NCBI RefSeq assembly: GCF_018336155.1 | Contig: NZ_JAGYHF010000009.1 | Location: 124,001-188,000, forward strand | Reading direction: 5' to 3' | From: Pseudomonas rustica | Lineage (GTDB): Bacteria > Pseudomonadota > Gammaproteobacteria > Pseudomonadales > Pseudomonadaceae | DNA length: 64,000 nucleotides | In this document: positions 51,747 through 59,062 of the stretch, piece by piece | How the letters are laid out: each line of letters begins with the position of its first letter | How positions within the stretch are numbered: position 1 is the stretch's first letter | Position numbers and translations under genes: made by a program | The notes under the pieces: model-generated | The model's input: the letters and a program-made list of their open reading frames with translations, nothing else | The model's database searches: none | Told to the model about the DNA's origin: nothing

Positions 51747-52961
51747 ATGAAATTGCCGATTTACCTTGATTACTCTGCGACCACCCCGGTCGATCCGCGC
51801 GTTGCGCAAAAAATGAGTGAATGCCTGCTGGTTGACGGAAACTTCGGTAACCCGGCGTCCCGTTCCCACGTATTCGGCTGGAAAGCTGAAGAGTCCGTCG
51901 AAAACGCTCGTCGTCAGGTGGCCGATCTGGTCAACGCCGATCCGCGCGAAATCGTCTGGACCTCCGGTGCCACTGAGTCCGACAACCTGGCAATCAAGGG
52001 TGCGGCACATTTCTATGGCTCCAAGGGCAAGCACCTGATCACCTCGAAGATTGAGCACAAGGCTGTCCTCGACACCATGCGCCAACTGGAGCGTGAAGGT
52101 TTCGAAGTGACCTACCTCGAGCCAACTGAAGACGGCCTGATCACCCCGGCGATGATTGAAGCGGCACTGCGCGAAGACACCATTCTGGTCTCCGTGATGC
52201 ACGTGAACAACGAAATCGGCACCGTTAACGACATCGCCGCGATCGGCGAAATGCTCCGCGCCAAGGGCATTCTGTTCCACGTCGACGCCGCTCAGTCCAC
52301 TGGCAAGGTCGAGATCGACCTGCAGAAGCTGAAAGTCGACATGATGTCGTTCTCCGCCCACAAAACCTACGGCCCTAAAGGCATCGGTGCGCTGTACGTC
52401 AGCCGCAAGCCGCGTGTGCGCATCGAAGCGACCATGCACGGTGGCGGTCACGAGCGTGGCATGCGTTCCGGCACTCTGGCGACTCACCAGATCGTCGGCA
52501 TGGGCGAAGCGTTCCGTGTGGCCAAAGAAGACATGGCTGCTGAAAACGTCCGTATCAAAGCGTTGAGCGACCGCTTCTACAAGCAGGTCGAGCATCTGGA
52601 GGAGCTGTACGTCAACGGCAGCCTGACCGCCCGCGTTCCGCACAACCTGAACCTGAGCTTCAACTACGTTGAAGGCGAGTCGCTGATCATGGCGCTCAAG
52701 GATCTGGCGGTATCGTCCGGTTCTGCGTGCACCTCGGCGTCGCTGGAGCCTTCGTACGTACTGCGCGCCCTGGGCCGCAACGACGAACTGGCACACAGCT
52801 CGATCCGCTTCACCTTCGGCCGCTTCACCACCGAAGAAGAAATCGACTACGCCGCGCAGAAAGTCTGCGAGGCCGTTACCAAGCTGCGCGCTTTGTCGCC
52901 GCTGTGGGACATGTACAAAGACGGCGTCGATATCTCGAAAATCGAGTGGGCGGCACACTAA
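51747..52961 (+). CDS. iscS: Cysteine desulfurase IscS
   Basis: This 404-residue PLP enzyme takes sulfur from cysteine and passes it to IscU. The Schiff-base lysine is in SAHKTYGPKG and the mobile catalytic cysteine is in SGSACTSASLEPSYVL. The C-terminal tail that docks IscU is intact. The iscU start is 101 bp downstream, the normal arrangement. Confidence 0.98.
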   Translation: MKLPIYLDYSATTPVDPRVAQKMSECLLVDGNFGNPASRSHVFGWKAEESVENARRQVADLVNADPREIVWTSGATESDNLAIKGAAHFYGSKGKHLITSKIEHKAVLDTMRQLEREGFEVTYLEPTEDGLITPAMIEAALREDTILVSVMHVNNEIGTVNDIAAIGEMLRAKGILFHVDAAQSTGKVEIDLQKLKVDMMSFSAHKTYGPKGIGALYVSRKPRVRIEATMHGGGHERGMRSGTLATHQIVGMGEAFRVAKEDMAAENVRIKALSDRFYKQVEHLEELYVNGSLTARVPHNLNLSFNYVEGESLIMALKDLAVSSGSACTSASLEPSYVLRALGRNDELAHSSIRFTFGRFTTEEEIDYAAQKVCEAVTKLRALSPLWDMYKDGVDISKIEWAAH

Positions 52962-53062
52962 ATATAGAAGCCGCCAGATACAGATCCTGTAGCGACGCGG
53001 CGGTTTACGCAGCGCAGTTGCAGGGTCTCAAGAGCGGCCCTGATGAGTGAGGATTGAGAATC

Positions 53063-53413
53063 ATGGCTTACAGCGAAAAGGTCATCGACCACTACGAAAA
53101 CCCGCGCAACGTCGGCAAGATGAACGCGGAAGATCCTGATGTCGGCACCGGCATGGTCGGCGCTCCGGCATGCGGCGACGTGATGCGTCTGCAAATCAAG
53201 GTCAACGACGCCGGCATCATCGAAGATGCCAAGTTCAAGACCTACGGCTGCGGTTCGGCTATCGCTTCCAGCTCCCTCGCCACCGAGTGGATGAAGGGCA
53301 AGACCCTGGACGAAGCAGAAACCATCAAGAACACTCAGCTGGCCGAAGAACTGGCCCTGCCGCCAGTGAAAATTCGCTCCTTATCGGGTGAAAATTTGTT
53401 GTGTGCTGCGTGA
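53063..53413 (+). pseudogene. iscU: Native iscU, truncated by the island junction
   Basis: IscU is the scaffold on which the isc machinery builds Fe-S clusters. The first 103 residues are normal: PACGD and YGCGSA cysteines and the LPPVK motif that HscA binds. Directly after LPPVKI the sequence changes to RSLSGENLLCAA and stops, where IscU should continue HCSVLA. The third cluster cysteine and the C-terminal helix are lost, and the protein would be 116 residues. The junction lies around 53373-53385. Codon choice in the intact part matches the chromosome. A complete second copy follows at 53638. Confidence 0.9.
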
Positions 53414-53620
53414 GTGAGTGAGTGAGTCGCCTGCGCAGCAAGGGTTTACGGAATTTTTAGGCGAAATAGTAGCAGTACAACAAACATAGTGTTGTGTCGG
53501 GTTTTTGACCAATCTGTTGTGTCGCTGAAGTCGCCGGAAAAAACAACCTTGTAAAAATTAGTGAATTAAATGTGTTGTGTCAGATTTAACCGTTGAGCGG
53601 CTTTTTAGACACAACAAATT
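53393..53620. repeat. 12-bp inverted repeats and TGTTGTGTC motifs at the island edge
   Basis: AATTTGTTGTGT (53393-53404) and its exact complement (53609-53620) bound the gap between the two iscU copies. Exact TGTTGTGTC copies lie inside in direct orientation at 53490-53498, 53515-53523 and 53573-53581. An inverted copy is at 53608-53616 and a near copy at 53397. Such clusters are typical of recombinase or transposase binding sites at element ends. I cannot tell which enzyme from the window. Confidence 0.7.
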
Positions 53621-53637
53621 AGAGAGAGGTGATTGCC

Positions 53638-54021
53638 ATGGCATATTCAGAGAAGGTTATTGATCACTACGAAAATCCGCGCAATGTAGGCAAAATGGAT
53701 GCGGATGATCCAACAGTTGGTACCGGCATGGTCGGCGCTCCAGCCTGCGGTGACGTAATGCGGCTTCAAATCAAGGTCGAGGAAGGCGTTATTACAGACG
53801 CTAAGTTCAAGACCTACGGCTGCGGTTCAGCGATTGCTTCAAGCTCTCTTGCGACAGAGTGGATGAAGGGCAAGACCCTTGATCAAGCCGCACAGATTAC
53901 AAATATGGATTTGGCTGAAGAGCTGGCCTTGCCACCGGTCAAAATTCATTGCAGCGTTCTGGCTCAGGACGCCATACAAGCTGCCATTAAAGACTATAAG
54001 TCCAAGGCGGAAAATTTATAA
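53638..54021 (+). CDS. iscU: Complete replacement copy of Fe-S scaffold IscU
   Basis: This 127-residue, full-length IscU has all three cluster cysteines (PACGD, YGCGSA, KIHCSVLA), LPPVK and a normal C-terminus. It differs from the truncated copy at about a dozen of 103 shared residues but at most synonymous positions (for example GCATATTCAGAG against GCTTACAGCGAA), so it came from another bacterium rather than by duplication. GAGAGAGGTG precedes the ATG. It can be read from the isc promoter through the truncated copy. It very probably restores IscU function lost by the insertion. Confidence 0.95.
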   Translation: MAYSEKVIDHYENPRNVGKMDADDPTVGTGMVGAPACGDVMRLQIKVEEGVITDAKFKTYGCGSAIASSSLATEWMKGKTLDQAAQITNMDLAEELALPPVKIHCSVLAQDAIQAAIKDYKSKAENL

Positions 54022-54161
54022 TTCCCACAACAACCGATGGATCATTTCGATTGCACATGCGTGCATGTGTAATCACTTTGATCCCAGCAGCAGTATGTGC
54101 CCTTGTGGTGGGATGGTAAGCGCTGAGGATTTAAAATTCGCTTCCTTCAGGAGGGTACGAT

Positions 54162-54447
54162 ATGCCTATGTACAACCGTCCCCATCCGGGCGAAGCCTTG
54201 CGTGAGGACGTGCTACCCGCCTTGGGCTTGAGCGTTACCGCATAGGCCCAGCATGTGGCTATTCGCCCGGCCAGCTATCGGCCGTGATCAATGGTCATGC
54301 CGGCATCAGTGCCGACCTAGCGCACCTACTAGAGCTGGCAGGCCTTGGCGCTGCTCGGATCTCGCTCGCCCAGCAAGCGGCGTTTGACTTGTTGCAGGCC
54401 AAGCAGCACCATGTCTTGAGATAGCCAAGCTCAAGGAGGTGGGGTAA
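54162..54447 (+). pseudogene. Decayed higA-type antitoxin gene
   Basis: The start MPMYNRPHPGEALREDVLPALGL-type sequence is that of HigA-family XRE antitoxins, with AGGAGG upstream. The frame breaks at GCATAG (54240 region). A second frame continues with GYSPGQLSAVINGHAGISAD and LAQQAAFDLLQAKQHH. A third gives EIAKLKEVG and the stop at 54445-54447. At least two frameshifts are needed, so it is not functional. I see no HigB toxin beside it. Confidence 0.8.
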
Positions 54448-54717
54448 GAGCCCTAGTATTCTCCGGAACAAACGATTCTGGATGACACTTTATTCTCACG
54501 GATCGAACCGCTTCATATAGGCCGCTGGATGATTCTTTAAAGCACAATGCCCGCCATCCATCCATCCATCCATCCATGCAAGCTTTGCTGTCCGTAGGGA
54601 TGAAACTTTATATTCAACCCTACGGGTAGGCAAGTCTGTGCAATTACCCAGACCTTCCCAGGGGCGAATAAACGATACAAAATTTCGATCAGTACTGTCC
54701 TTGGCGCGGTAAGCTGC
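54448..54717. other. Gap with a (CCAT)6 microsatellite
   Basis: Six CCAT units lie at 54554-54577. No gene is supported. An open frame on the minus strand (54537-54809) overlaps the DUF2384 gene and contains the translated microsatellite, so I reject it. No terminator is evident after the operon. Confidence 0.5.
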
Positions 54718-55005
54718 TCAGCAGTACACCCCATACTGCATTCGCTGCAGTAACTCCAACACTCGAGCGTTTCCTTGCTCATTTTTGAGTACATCAACTG
54801 GCTTAGCACCAGATAACCCTATAGCCGGTGCATGGAACCATGTTCGAGCAGTCTCTTGGTCCCCTAAAACCTGGGTAGCCAGCGTCATTAACTCGTATGA
54901 GATCAGGCCGCAGTCGCTGCGATCACCATCCATCAATGCCGAAGTACAGGTCTCCACACGCACCTCCTGATTACCGTTCTGAATGAAGCTGTCGCTATGA
55001 AACAT
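54718..55005 (-). CDS. DUF2384 (MbcA/ParS/Xre toxin-binding) domain protein without helix-turn-helix
   Basis: This is a 95-residue protein. The C-terminal 60 residues match the toxin-binding domain of Xre/MbcA/ParS antitoxins: YELMTLATQVLGDQETARTWF, then KPVDVLKNEQGNARVLELL and the diagnostic end RMQYGVYC. Full antitoxins carry an N-terminal DNA-binding domain of about 60 residues, which is absent here; the first 35 residues look unstructured. No RES-type toxin is adjacent. The ATG overlaps the helicase stop (TGATG), so it is translated together with the helicase. Confidence 0.8.
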   Translation of the reverse strand: MFHSDSFIQNGNQEVRVETCTSALMDGDRSDCGLISYELMTLATQVLGDQETARTWFHAPAIGLSGAKPVDVLKNEQGNARVLELLQRMQYGVYC

Positions 55006-56405
55006 CAAAAACAGGCCAGCAATTGTTGTCTGTAATGCTGGGAAAAGCTCAACTGATAGTTTGGCTCAGCGGCATAGCCTCCGAGAGATACGATGCTTGT
55101 GGTTACTGACCCAATAATCTGCTCTGCCCCACTCCCAATAGTGTTATCTCGGCCATCGTCATTAACGGCCGCCTCAACCCAGCCAGCCTCTGAACCTGAA
55201 GTGGAGACTAGCATTTGCAGTCCTTTCAGCACCGCCAAATCTTCTGGCAGATCATCCGCAATTCGTTCCGCCAGGCGCTGCAGCGTCGGTTCCGCCAGCA
55301 TAAACAGCCATGCCTGAACGTCTGACTCGCCTGTGCGCCGCAACACACGGCCCAGAACTTGCCGGTAATGCAGTTCGGTGCGGATACGACTTAGATAGCA
55401 GCACACTTGCAGCCGGGGAATGTCGGTGCCTTCGCTGATCATTCCCACTGCGATAATCCAGCTACAGGTGCTGCTCCGGAATGCATTGATCACCTGCTGT
55501 GCATCCGGGGTTTTGTTGGTCACGATACGGCAATCTTCACCCATTGCTTCCAAAGCCAGGGCTATTTGCTGGGCGTGTTCAATGTCGGTGGCCACCACCA
55601 AACCAGCTGCATCAGGCTTGATCTGGCGTAGCTCATTAAGTTTGCTGCAGCCAAGGTCGAGGATTGGATTGATCACCTCGTCATGGCGCAGCAGTTCCTC
55701 ATAGGTGACAGGTGACTCCCCCAACAGCTTGGCGATGCTGGGAAAAAGCTTCACGGAGCTATCCGCGCCAAGTTGTTCCGTGAGTTTCACCTTTTGATTA
55801 TCTAGCAAGACAATGCGAGGTGATCGGCACACGCAGTCGGCAATGGCGTCTTTCAAGCCATAACGGTAATCGCAGATCAGAAGCCCTTCGGGCGACGAGT
55901 AACGAGCCAAGGCGATGGCCTTGTCGTCCGAACGCCAGGGCGTGCCTGACAGGGCAAGCGTAAATGCAGCGCGATCCTGTATCCTATGCAGTATCTGCTG
56001 CCCCCAAGCATTGCTGAGCAGGGGATCGTGGCCTGCGCAATGGTGGATCTCATCGAAAACCACGAGCACACGGTAGTCATCAAGAAGCTGCCAGAATCCC
56101 TCATCACGGTATTCCATGGCCTGATAGGTATAGGCAGCACCGACTGCACCTATCTGGCCGTCGAGACGCCTGCCTAACACCGCAGCAAAGGTCGAACGAA
56201 AACCCTCCACGACCTGGCAGGACGGCGCAAAGCACAGTACCAAATCGATTCTATCCTGATCAAGTAGTCGGCTGGCCAGTTCTGCGGCCATGCGTGTCTT
56301 CCCTGCCCCCGGCGTTGCCTGGCAGAAGAAGTGCGGCGTGACGGTAAAGTGCTCCAGCGCCCTAGTGATGCAGCTGTTCTGCCAGGTGCGTAGCGATCTG
56401 CTCAT
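55005..56405 (-). CDS. Compact SF2 DEAD/DEAH-type helicase
   Basis: This 466-residue protein is made almost only of the two RecA-like domains. It has an N-terminal WQ motif (RTWQNSCI), Walker A PGAGKT (about residues 32-37), Walker B VVFDEIHHC, motif III SGTPW, motif V GMISEGTDIPRLQV and motif VI YRQVLGRVLRR. There is no nuclease, methylase or other fused domain, only a 90-residue C-terminal extension. It resembles the translocase domains of type I and III restriction enzymes and related defence helicases. Its ATG overlaps the upstream gene's stop by 4 nt, and its stop overlaps the DUF2384 start. Confidence 0.88.
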   Translation of the reverse strand: MSRSLRTWQNSCITRALEHFTVTPHFFCQATPGAGKTRMAAELASRLLDQDRIDLVLCFAPSCQVVEGFRSTFAAVLGRRLDGQIGAVGAAYTYQAMEYRDEGFWQLLDDYRVLVVFDEIHHCAGHDPLLSNAWGQQILHRIQDRAAFTLALSGTPWRSDDKAIALARYSSPEGLLICDYRYGLKDAIADCVCRSPRIVLLDNQKVKLTEQLGADSSVKLFPSIAKLLGESPVTYEELLRHDEVINPILDLGCSKLNELRQIKPDAAGLVVATDIEHAQQIALALEAMGEDCRIVTNKTPDAQQVINAFRSSTCSWIIAVGMISEGTDIPRLQVCCYLSRIRTELHYRQVLGRVLRRTGESDVQAWLFMLAEPTLQRLAERIADDLPEDLAVLKGLQMLVSTSGSEAGWVEAAVNDDGRDNTIGSGAEQIIGSVTTSIVSLGGYAAEPNYQLSFSQHYRQQLLACF

Positions 56406-56992
56406 CGTGGTGCAGCGAGCGTTTTGAGGGTCTTTTCGATGGCGCGTAGATGGCCCAGAAGGCGAGAACTGCGATCCCTGGCCTCCAGGTACTCGCCCTC
56501 AACCTTGTCCCGCAAATGTGGCATCTCTTCCAGTAGCAGCTTGAATCGCTCCGCTTCGCCCATTGACGACAAGAAGTCCAAGCGGATTTCCTTGTGAAGA
56601 GCGTCCAGCTGCTGATCCGTATTGACTGAAGATTTAAACGGCAAAGCCTGCAATTCTGTCGCTGCAGGTTTCTGCTCTGGTACCTCTATAGTCTTGAGGC
56701 TGTTCTCAAAACCGTTGTCGATCAGCTCCAGTTGCAGATGGGTCGGAATTGGCTGCAGATGGTAAACCTGCCCTCGAACACGGCGATCCTCATCTAGCAC
56801 AACCCAGCCCATGCGCAGCAATCGACGGATCTGCTCATACACATAGCGGCGCACATCAGCGATACGGAAATTCATGCCTTCCAGACTTTTTGCATAAGCA
56901 TCGCGCAACTCACGGGTTGTGAACCCCGTGCGGCCTTCCTCCTGAATCAGCCCATACAGACGCCTGTCAAAGATGAACGAGGCCGATTTCAT
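56402..56992 (-). CDS. Winged-helix plus coiled-coil protein of unknown function
   Basis: This is a 196-residue protein. Residues 1-85 look like a winged-helix domain (FDRRLYGLIQEEGRTGFTTR, then RRYVYEQIRRLLRMGWVVLD). Residues 110-196 are charged and helical, with coiled-coil character (LLEEMPHLRDKVEGEYLEAR to RAIEKTLKTL). The ATG at 56992 (MKSASFIF) is chosen because it opens the folded part. A start at 57061 would lie across the operator. It is the first gene of a coupled operon with the helicase, so it may recruit the helicase to DNA. Confidence 0.75.
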   Translation of the reverse strand: MKSASFIFDRRLYGLIQEEGRTGFTTRELRDAYAKSLEGMNFRIADVRRYVYEQIRRLLRMGWVVLDEDRRVRGQVYHLQPIPTHLQLELIDNGFENSLKTIEVPEQKPAATELQALPFKSSVNTDQQLDALHKEIRLDFLSSMGEAERFKLLLEEMPHLRDKVEGEYLEARDRSSRLLGHLRAIEKTLKTLAAPR

Positions 56993-57022
56993 TGAGGCAC
57001 CAGAAGAGTAATAGCGGGAAAT

Positions 57023-57038
57023 ACGGATTATAGTCCGT
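57023..57038. promoter_or_regulatory. C-box-like operator between divergent genes
   Basis: ACGGATTATAGTCCGT is an inverted repeat with two mismatches. The core GATTATAGTCCGT resembles the operators of restriction-modification controller (C) proteins, in which TATAGTC/GTCCGTG words recur. It lies 31 bp before the operon start and 57 bp before the XRE gene. Confidence 0.6.
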
Positions 57039-57094
57039 GGCCCGTGCATCCGCAAACGCACGATAGTGCCGCCTCAAGTGGAATTGAGACGGTC

Positions 57095-57340
57095 ATGGAT
57101 AATTTGGCGAAAGCGTTAGGGGAACGCATCCGGGCACAGAGAAAGATCTGCCGGATTTCTCAGGATGCACTCGCGCTGGCCTGCAGCCTTGACCGCAGCT
57201 ACATGGGACGAATCGAACGAGGCGAAGTAAACATCACGGTCGAGAAGCTTTACCGAATTGCAGGCGAGCTGTCTTGCGATCCGTCATACCTACTTCCCCA
57301 GGTCGCAGAGCTGCAGCCACCTGACAGAGATTGGCGCTAA
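57095..57340 (+). CDS. Controller-like XRE-family regulator
   Basis: This is an 81-residue single-domain helix-turn-helix protein (ERIRAQRKICRISQDALALA, then LDRSYMGRIERGEVNITVE). Size and the pattern LDRSYMGRIERG-x-x-NITVEKLYRIA are like C proteins that time restriction-modification gene expression. It is divergent from the winged-helix/helicase operon, with a C-box-like palindrome between them. The ATG at 57095 begins the folded domain. No methylase or restriction gene is near. Confidence 0.82.
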   Translation: MDNLAKALGERIRAQRKICRISQDALALACSLDRSYMGRIERGEVNITVEKLYRIAGELSCDPSYLLPQVAELQPPDRDWR

Positions 57341-57700
57341 AAGCGCCGAGTTAACCAGCTCTGTTGCTTTTCCCCAAGCAGAGATGTTCATTGCTTGTCC
57401 TCCACATGATGGAAGGCAAGGATGGAGCAGACGTTAGCGACGGTCGTTAACCGACCCAACGCGGGCGCTGGCGACAGGCAGAAACCGGCCAAAAGCAGTC
57501 TTTGATTGGTGACCAAGCGGCCCTCGTGCGGGGGCAGTTATTAGGCCCAAAGGTCTCTAGGAAAGCCGGGGCTATTGATAGGGCCGGTTCACCTCTAGCA
57601 TTGTGGTCAGGTGGTACTGATGAAGTCAGGTGGTGAGTCCACTCATGATCAACAGCGATGCACTCGGCCCTGCGAAAATTACATCGAGATTAGTGCCGGC
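57341..57700. other. Gap without a recognisable gene
   Basis: About 360 bp between the XRE gene and the end of the Crp-type gene. I see no coding sequence, no terminator and none of the chromosomal repeat families, in line with foreign origin. It may be the seam between two island modules. Confidence 0.5.
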
Positions 57701-58408
57701 TCAGTTAGCCGCGTGCTCAGAAAGCCCAGCTGGATCAATTACTCGAATATGCCGAAAACCGATCTTAATCAGTCCCGCCTTTTCCAGTTGTTTTAGCAGC
57801 CCGTTGATAGTCTGGCGGGAAGAACCAAGTATGGAGGCTAAATCCGCCTGAGAAACATTCAAAATAACTTCCTCAGAGCCTGTTGCCGGTGGTTGCAGCA
57901 ACAACAGTTCTGCTAAACCTGTACGCAGCCGTTGCAGCGGCACGATCATCTGGCCATCGGCAAAGTGCCGCATAAAAGCGGCATAGCGCTTGGCAATAAA
58001 AAGTGTAATTGCCTTGCAATAGAGAGGTTCCTCTTCAAGGATTCGCTCGAATTGCTGCAGAGGCAGCATTAGTAATTGCACATTGGTATCGGCGATCACA
58101 GCCACATCGGCCTTTTCGCCTGTAATCAGGGCGAGGAAGTTGAACCAAAATCCTCTCTCGCCAATCATATAAAGCTTCTCCTCACCCTCGAATAGCAGCC
58201 GCGAAACCCGCACGCGCCCCTCAAGCACTACTGAGGCTGCAGTCGGTCGGCTGCCTTGGGCAGTGATCACCTGCCCTTTGCGATAGTGGCGCAATACGGA
58301 AGACTGGATGATTTTGTCTTGCACTTCCCCCGGCAAGCTTGCGAACCAGTCATCTGCCTCGCGCAGGCGGTAGATTGTCTGATGGGCTGCGTCATCTATG
58401 TTTTGCAT
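57701..58408 (-). CDS. Crp/Fnr-family transcriptional regulator
   Basis: This 235-residue regulator has an N-terminal cyclic-nucleotide-binding fold (about 25-145, with EGRVRVSRLLFEGEEKLYMI) without an Fnr-type cysteine cluster, then a dimer helix and a C-terminal winged helix (SQADLASILGSSRQTINGLLKQLEKAG). The ATG at 58408 has AAGG about 10 nt upstream and is preferred over a GTG at 58447. It lies downstream of, and is co-oriented with, the hydroxylase genes, so it may control them. Confidence 0.87.
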   Translation of the reverse strand: MQNIDDAAHQTIYRLREADDWFASLPGEVQDKIIQSSVLRHYRKGQVITAQGSRPTAASVVLEGRVRVSRLLFEGEEKLYMIGERGFWFNFLALITGEKADVAVIADTNVQLLMLPLQQFERILEEEPLYCKAITLFIAKRYAAFMRHFADGQMIVPLQRLRTGLAELLLLQPPATGSEEVILNVSQADLASILGSSRQTINGLLKQLEKAGLIKIGFRHIRVIDPAGLSEHAAN

Positions 58409-58489
58409 TTGGAAACCTTGGAAACATCGATGTTGGGTCTTAACCACATTCGACAGTTTCCCATGATATGGGATGCAGGGGAAGCCGAA

Positions 58490-59062
58490 TTAACGGCTCG
58501 CAGCTAACAGCGGCACCACCCTATCCCGGTGCAGCAGCAGCAGGGCTAAAGACAGCAAGTAGTGCAGCCATTGGATGCCAGATAGCGGTCCGAGCATCTC
58601 TTCACCGGTTGCACCGGCCGCTAGACTAACGATGAACACTAGCGCCGCCCCGAGTGGCATTACCCGCCGCGTCACTAAGGCTGTGGCACAGATTAACAAG
58701 ACAGAGCCAAGAGGCACCAGCATGCGCCAGGTGTCAAATCCCGACACGCTAATCACCACCCCGAAGCTCCCAACCAAGAGCGCGAAGCGCCCTGCGGCCG
58801 TGATGCGCTGAGCAACAGAGTCATCTGGCCAGCGCAGTGCAATGACCAGCAGCGGGAAACCTGCGCTGGCGGCAACCAGGCCGGTAAAGCGATGTGGGCC
58901 GGCGAACAACTCACCATACTGGTAATGCAGTGTACCAATCGCTGCCGCCAGGCCGATCAGGCCGCAACCAATGGCTAGAGCAGGGCGCTGGCGCAGCTGG
59001 ACAAAGGCAATGGAAAAGGCAACCACAGCCAAGATCAAGTCGGAAATGGCATCGGCATTCAT
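58490..59062 (-). CDS. Multi-pass membrane protein of unknown function
   Basis: This 190-residue protein has six or seven membrane helices, small loops and few charged residues apart from the C-terminal HRDRVVPLL. The ATG at 59062 overlaps the end of the hydroxylase gene by 4 nt (ATGA), implying translation together. Conserved-looking His residues (HYQYGE, GPHRF) lie near the membrane face. I do not recognise a family. Partner or chaperone of the hydroxylase is a guess from linkage. Confidence 0.7.
   Translation of the reverse strand: MNADAISDLILAVVAFSIAFVQLRQRPALAIGCGLIGLAAAIGTLHYQYGELFAGPHRFTGLVAASAGFPLLVIALRWPDDSVAQRITAAGRFALLVGSFGVVISVSGFDTWRMLVPLGSVLLICATALVTRRVMPLGAALVFIVSLAAGATGEEMLGPLSGIQWLHYLLSLALLLLHRDRVVPLLAASR

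Noticed and set aside
53397..53620. Definite Tn7-like left end
   Set aside because: The repeats and a terminal TGT fit, but the sequence before 53397 is already non-iscU from about 53380, so the exact end does not coincide, and no tns genes are within the window. Kept only as one of two possibilities.
53063..54021. Simple tandem duplication of iscU
   Set aside because: The copies differ at most synonymous sites while the proteins are nearly identical, and flanking sequences are unrelated, so a foreign origin of the second copy is more likely.
54537..54809. Minus-strand open frame of 90 codons after the DUF2384 gene
   Set aside because: It overlaps the DUF2384 gene in another frame and contains the translated CCAT microsatellite. 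There is no recognisable protein feature.
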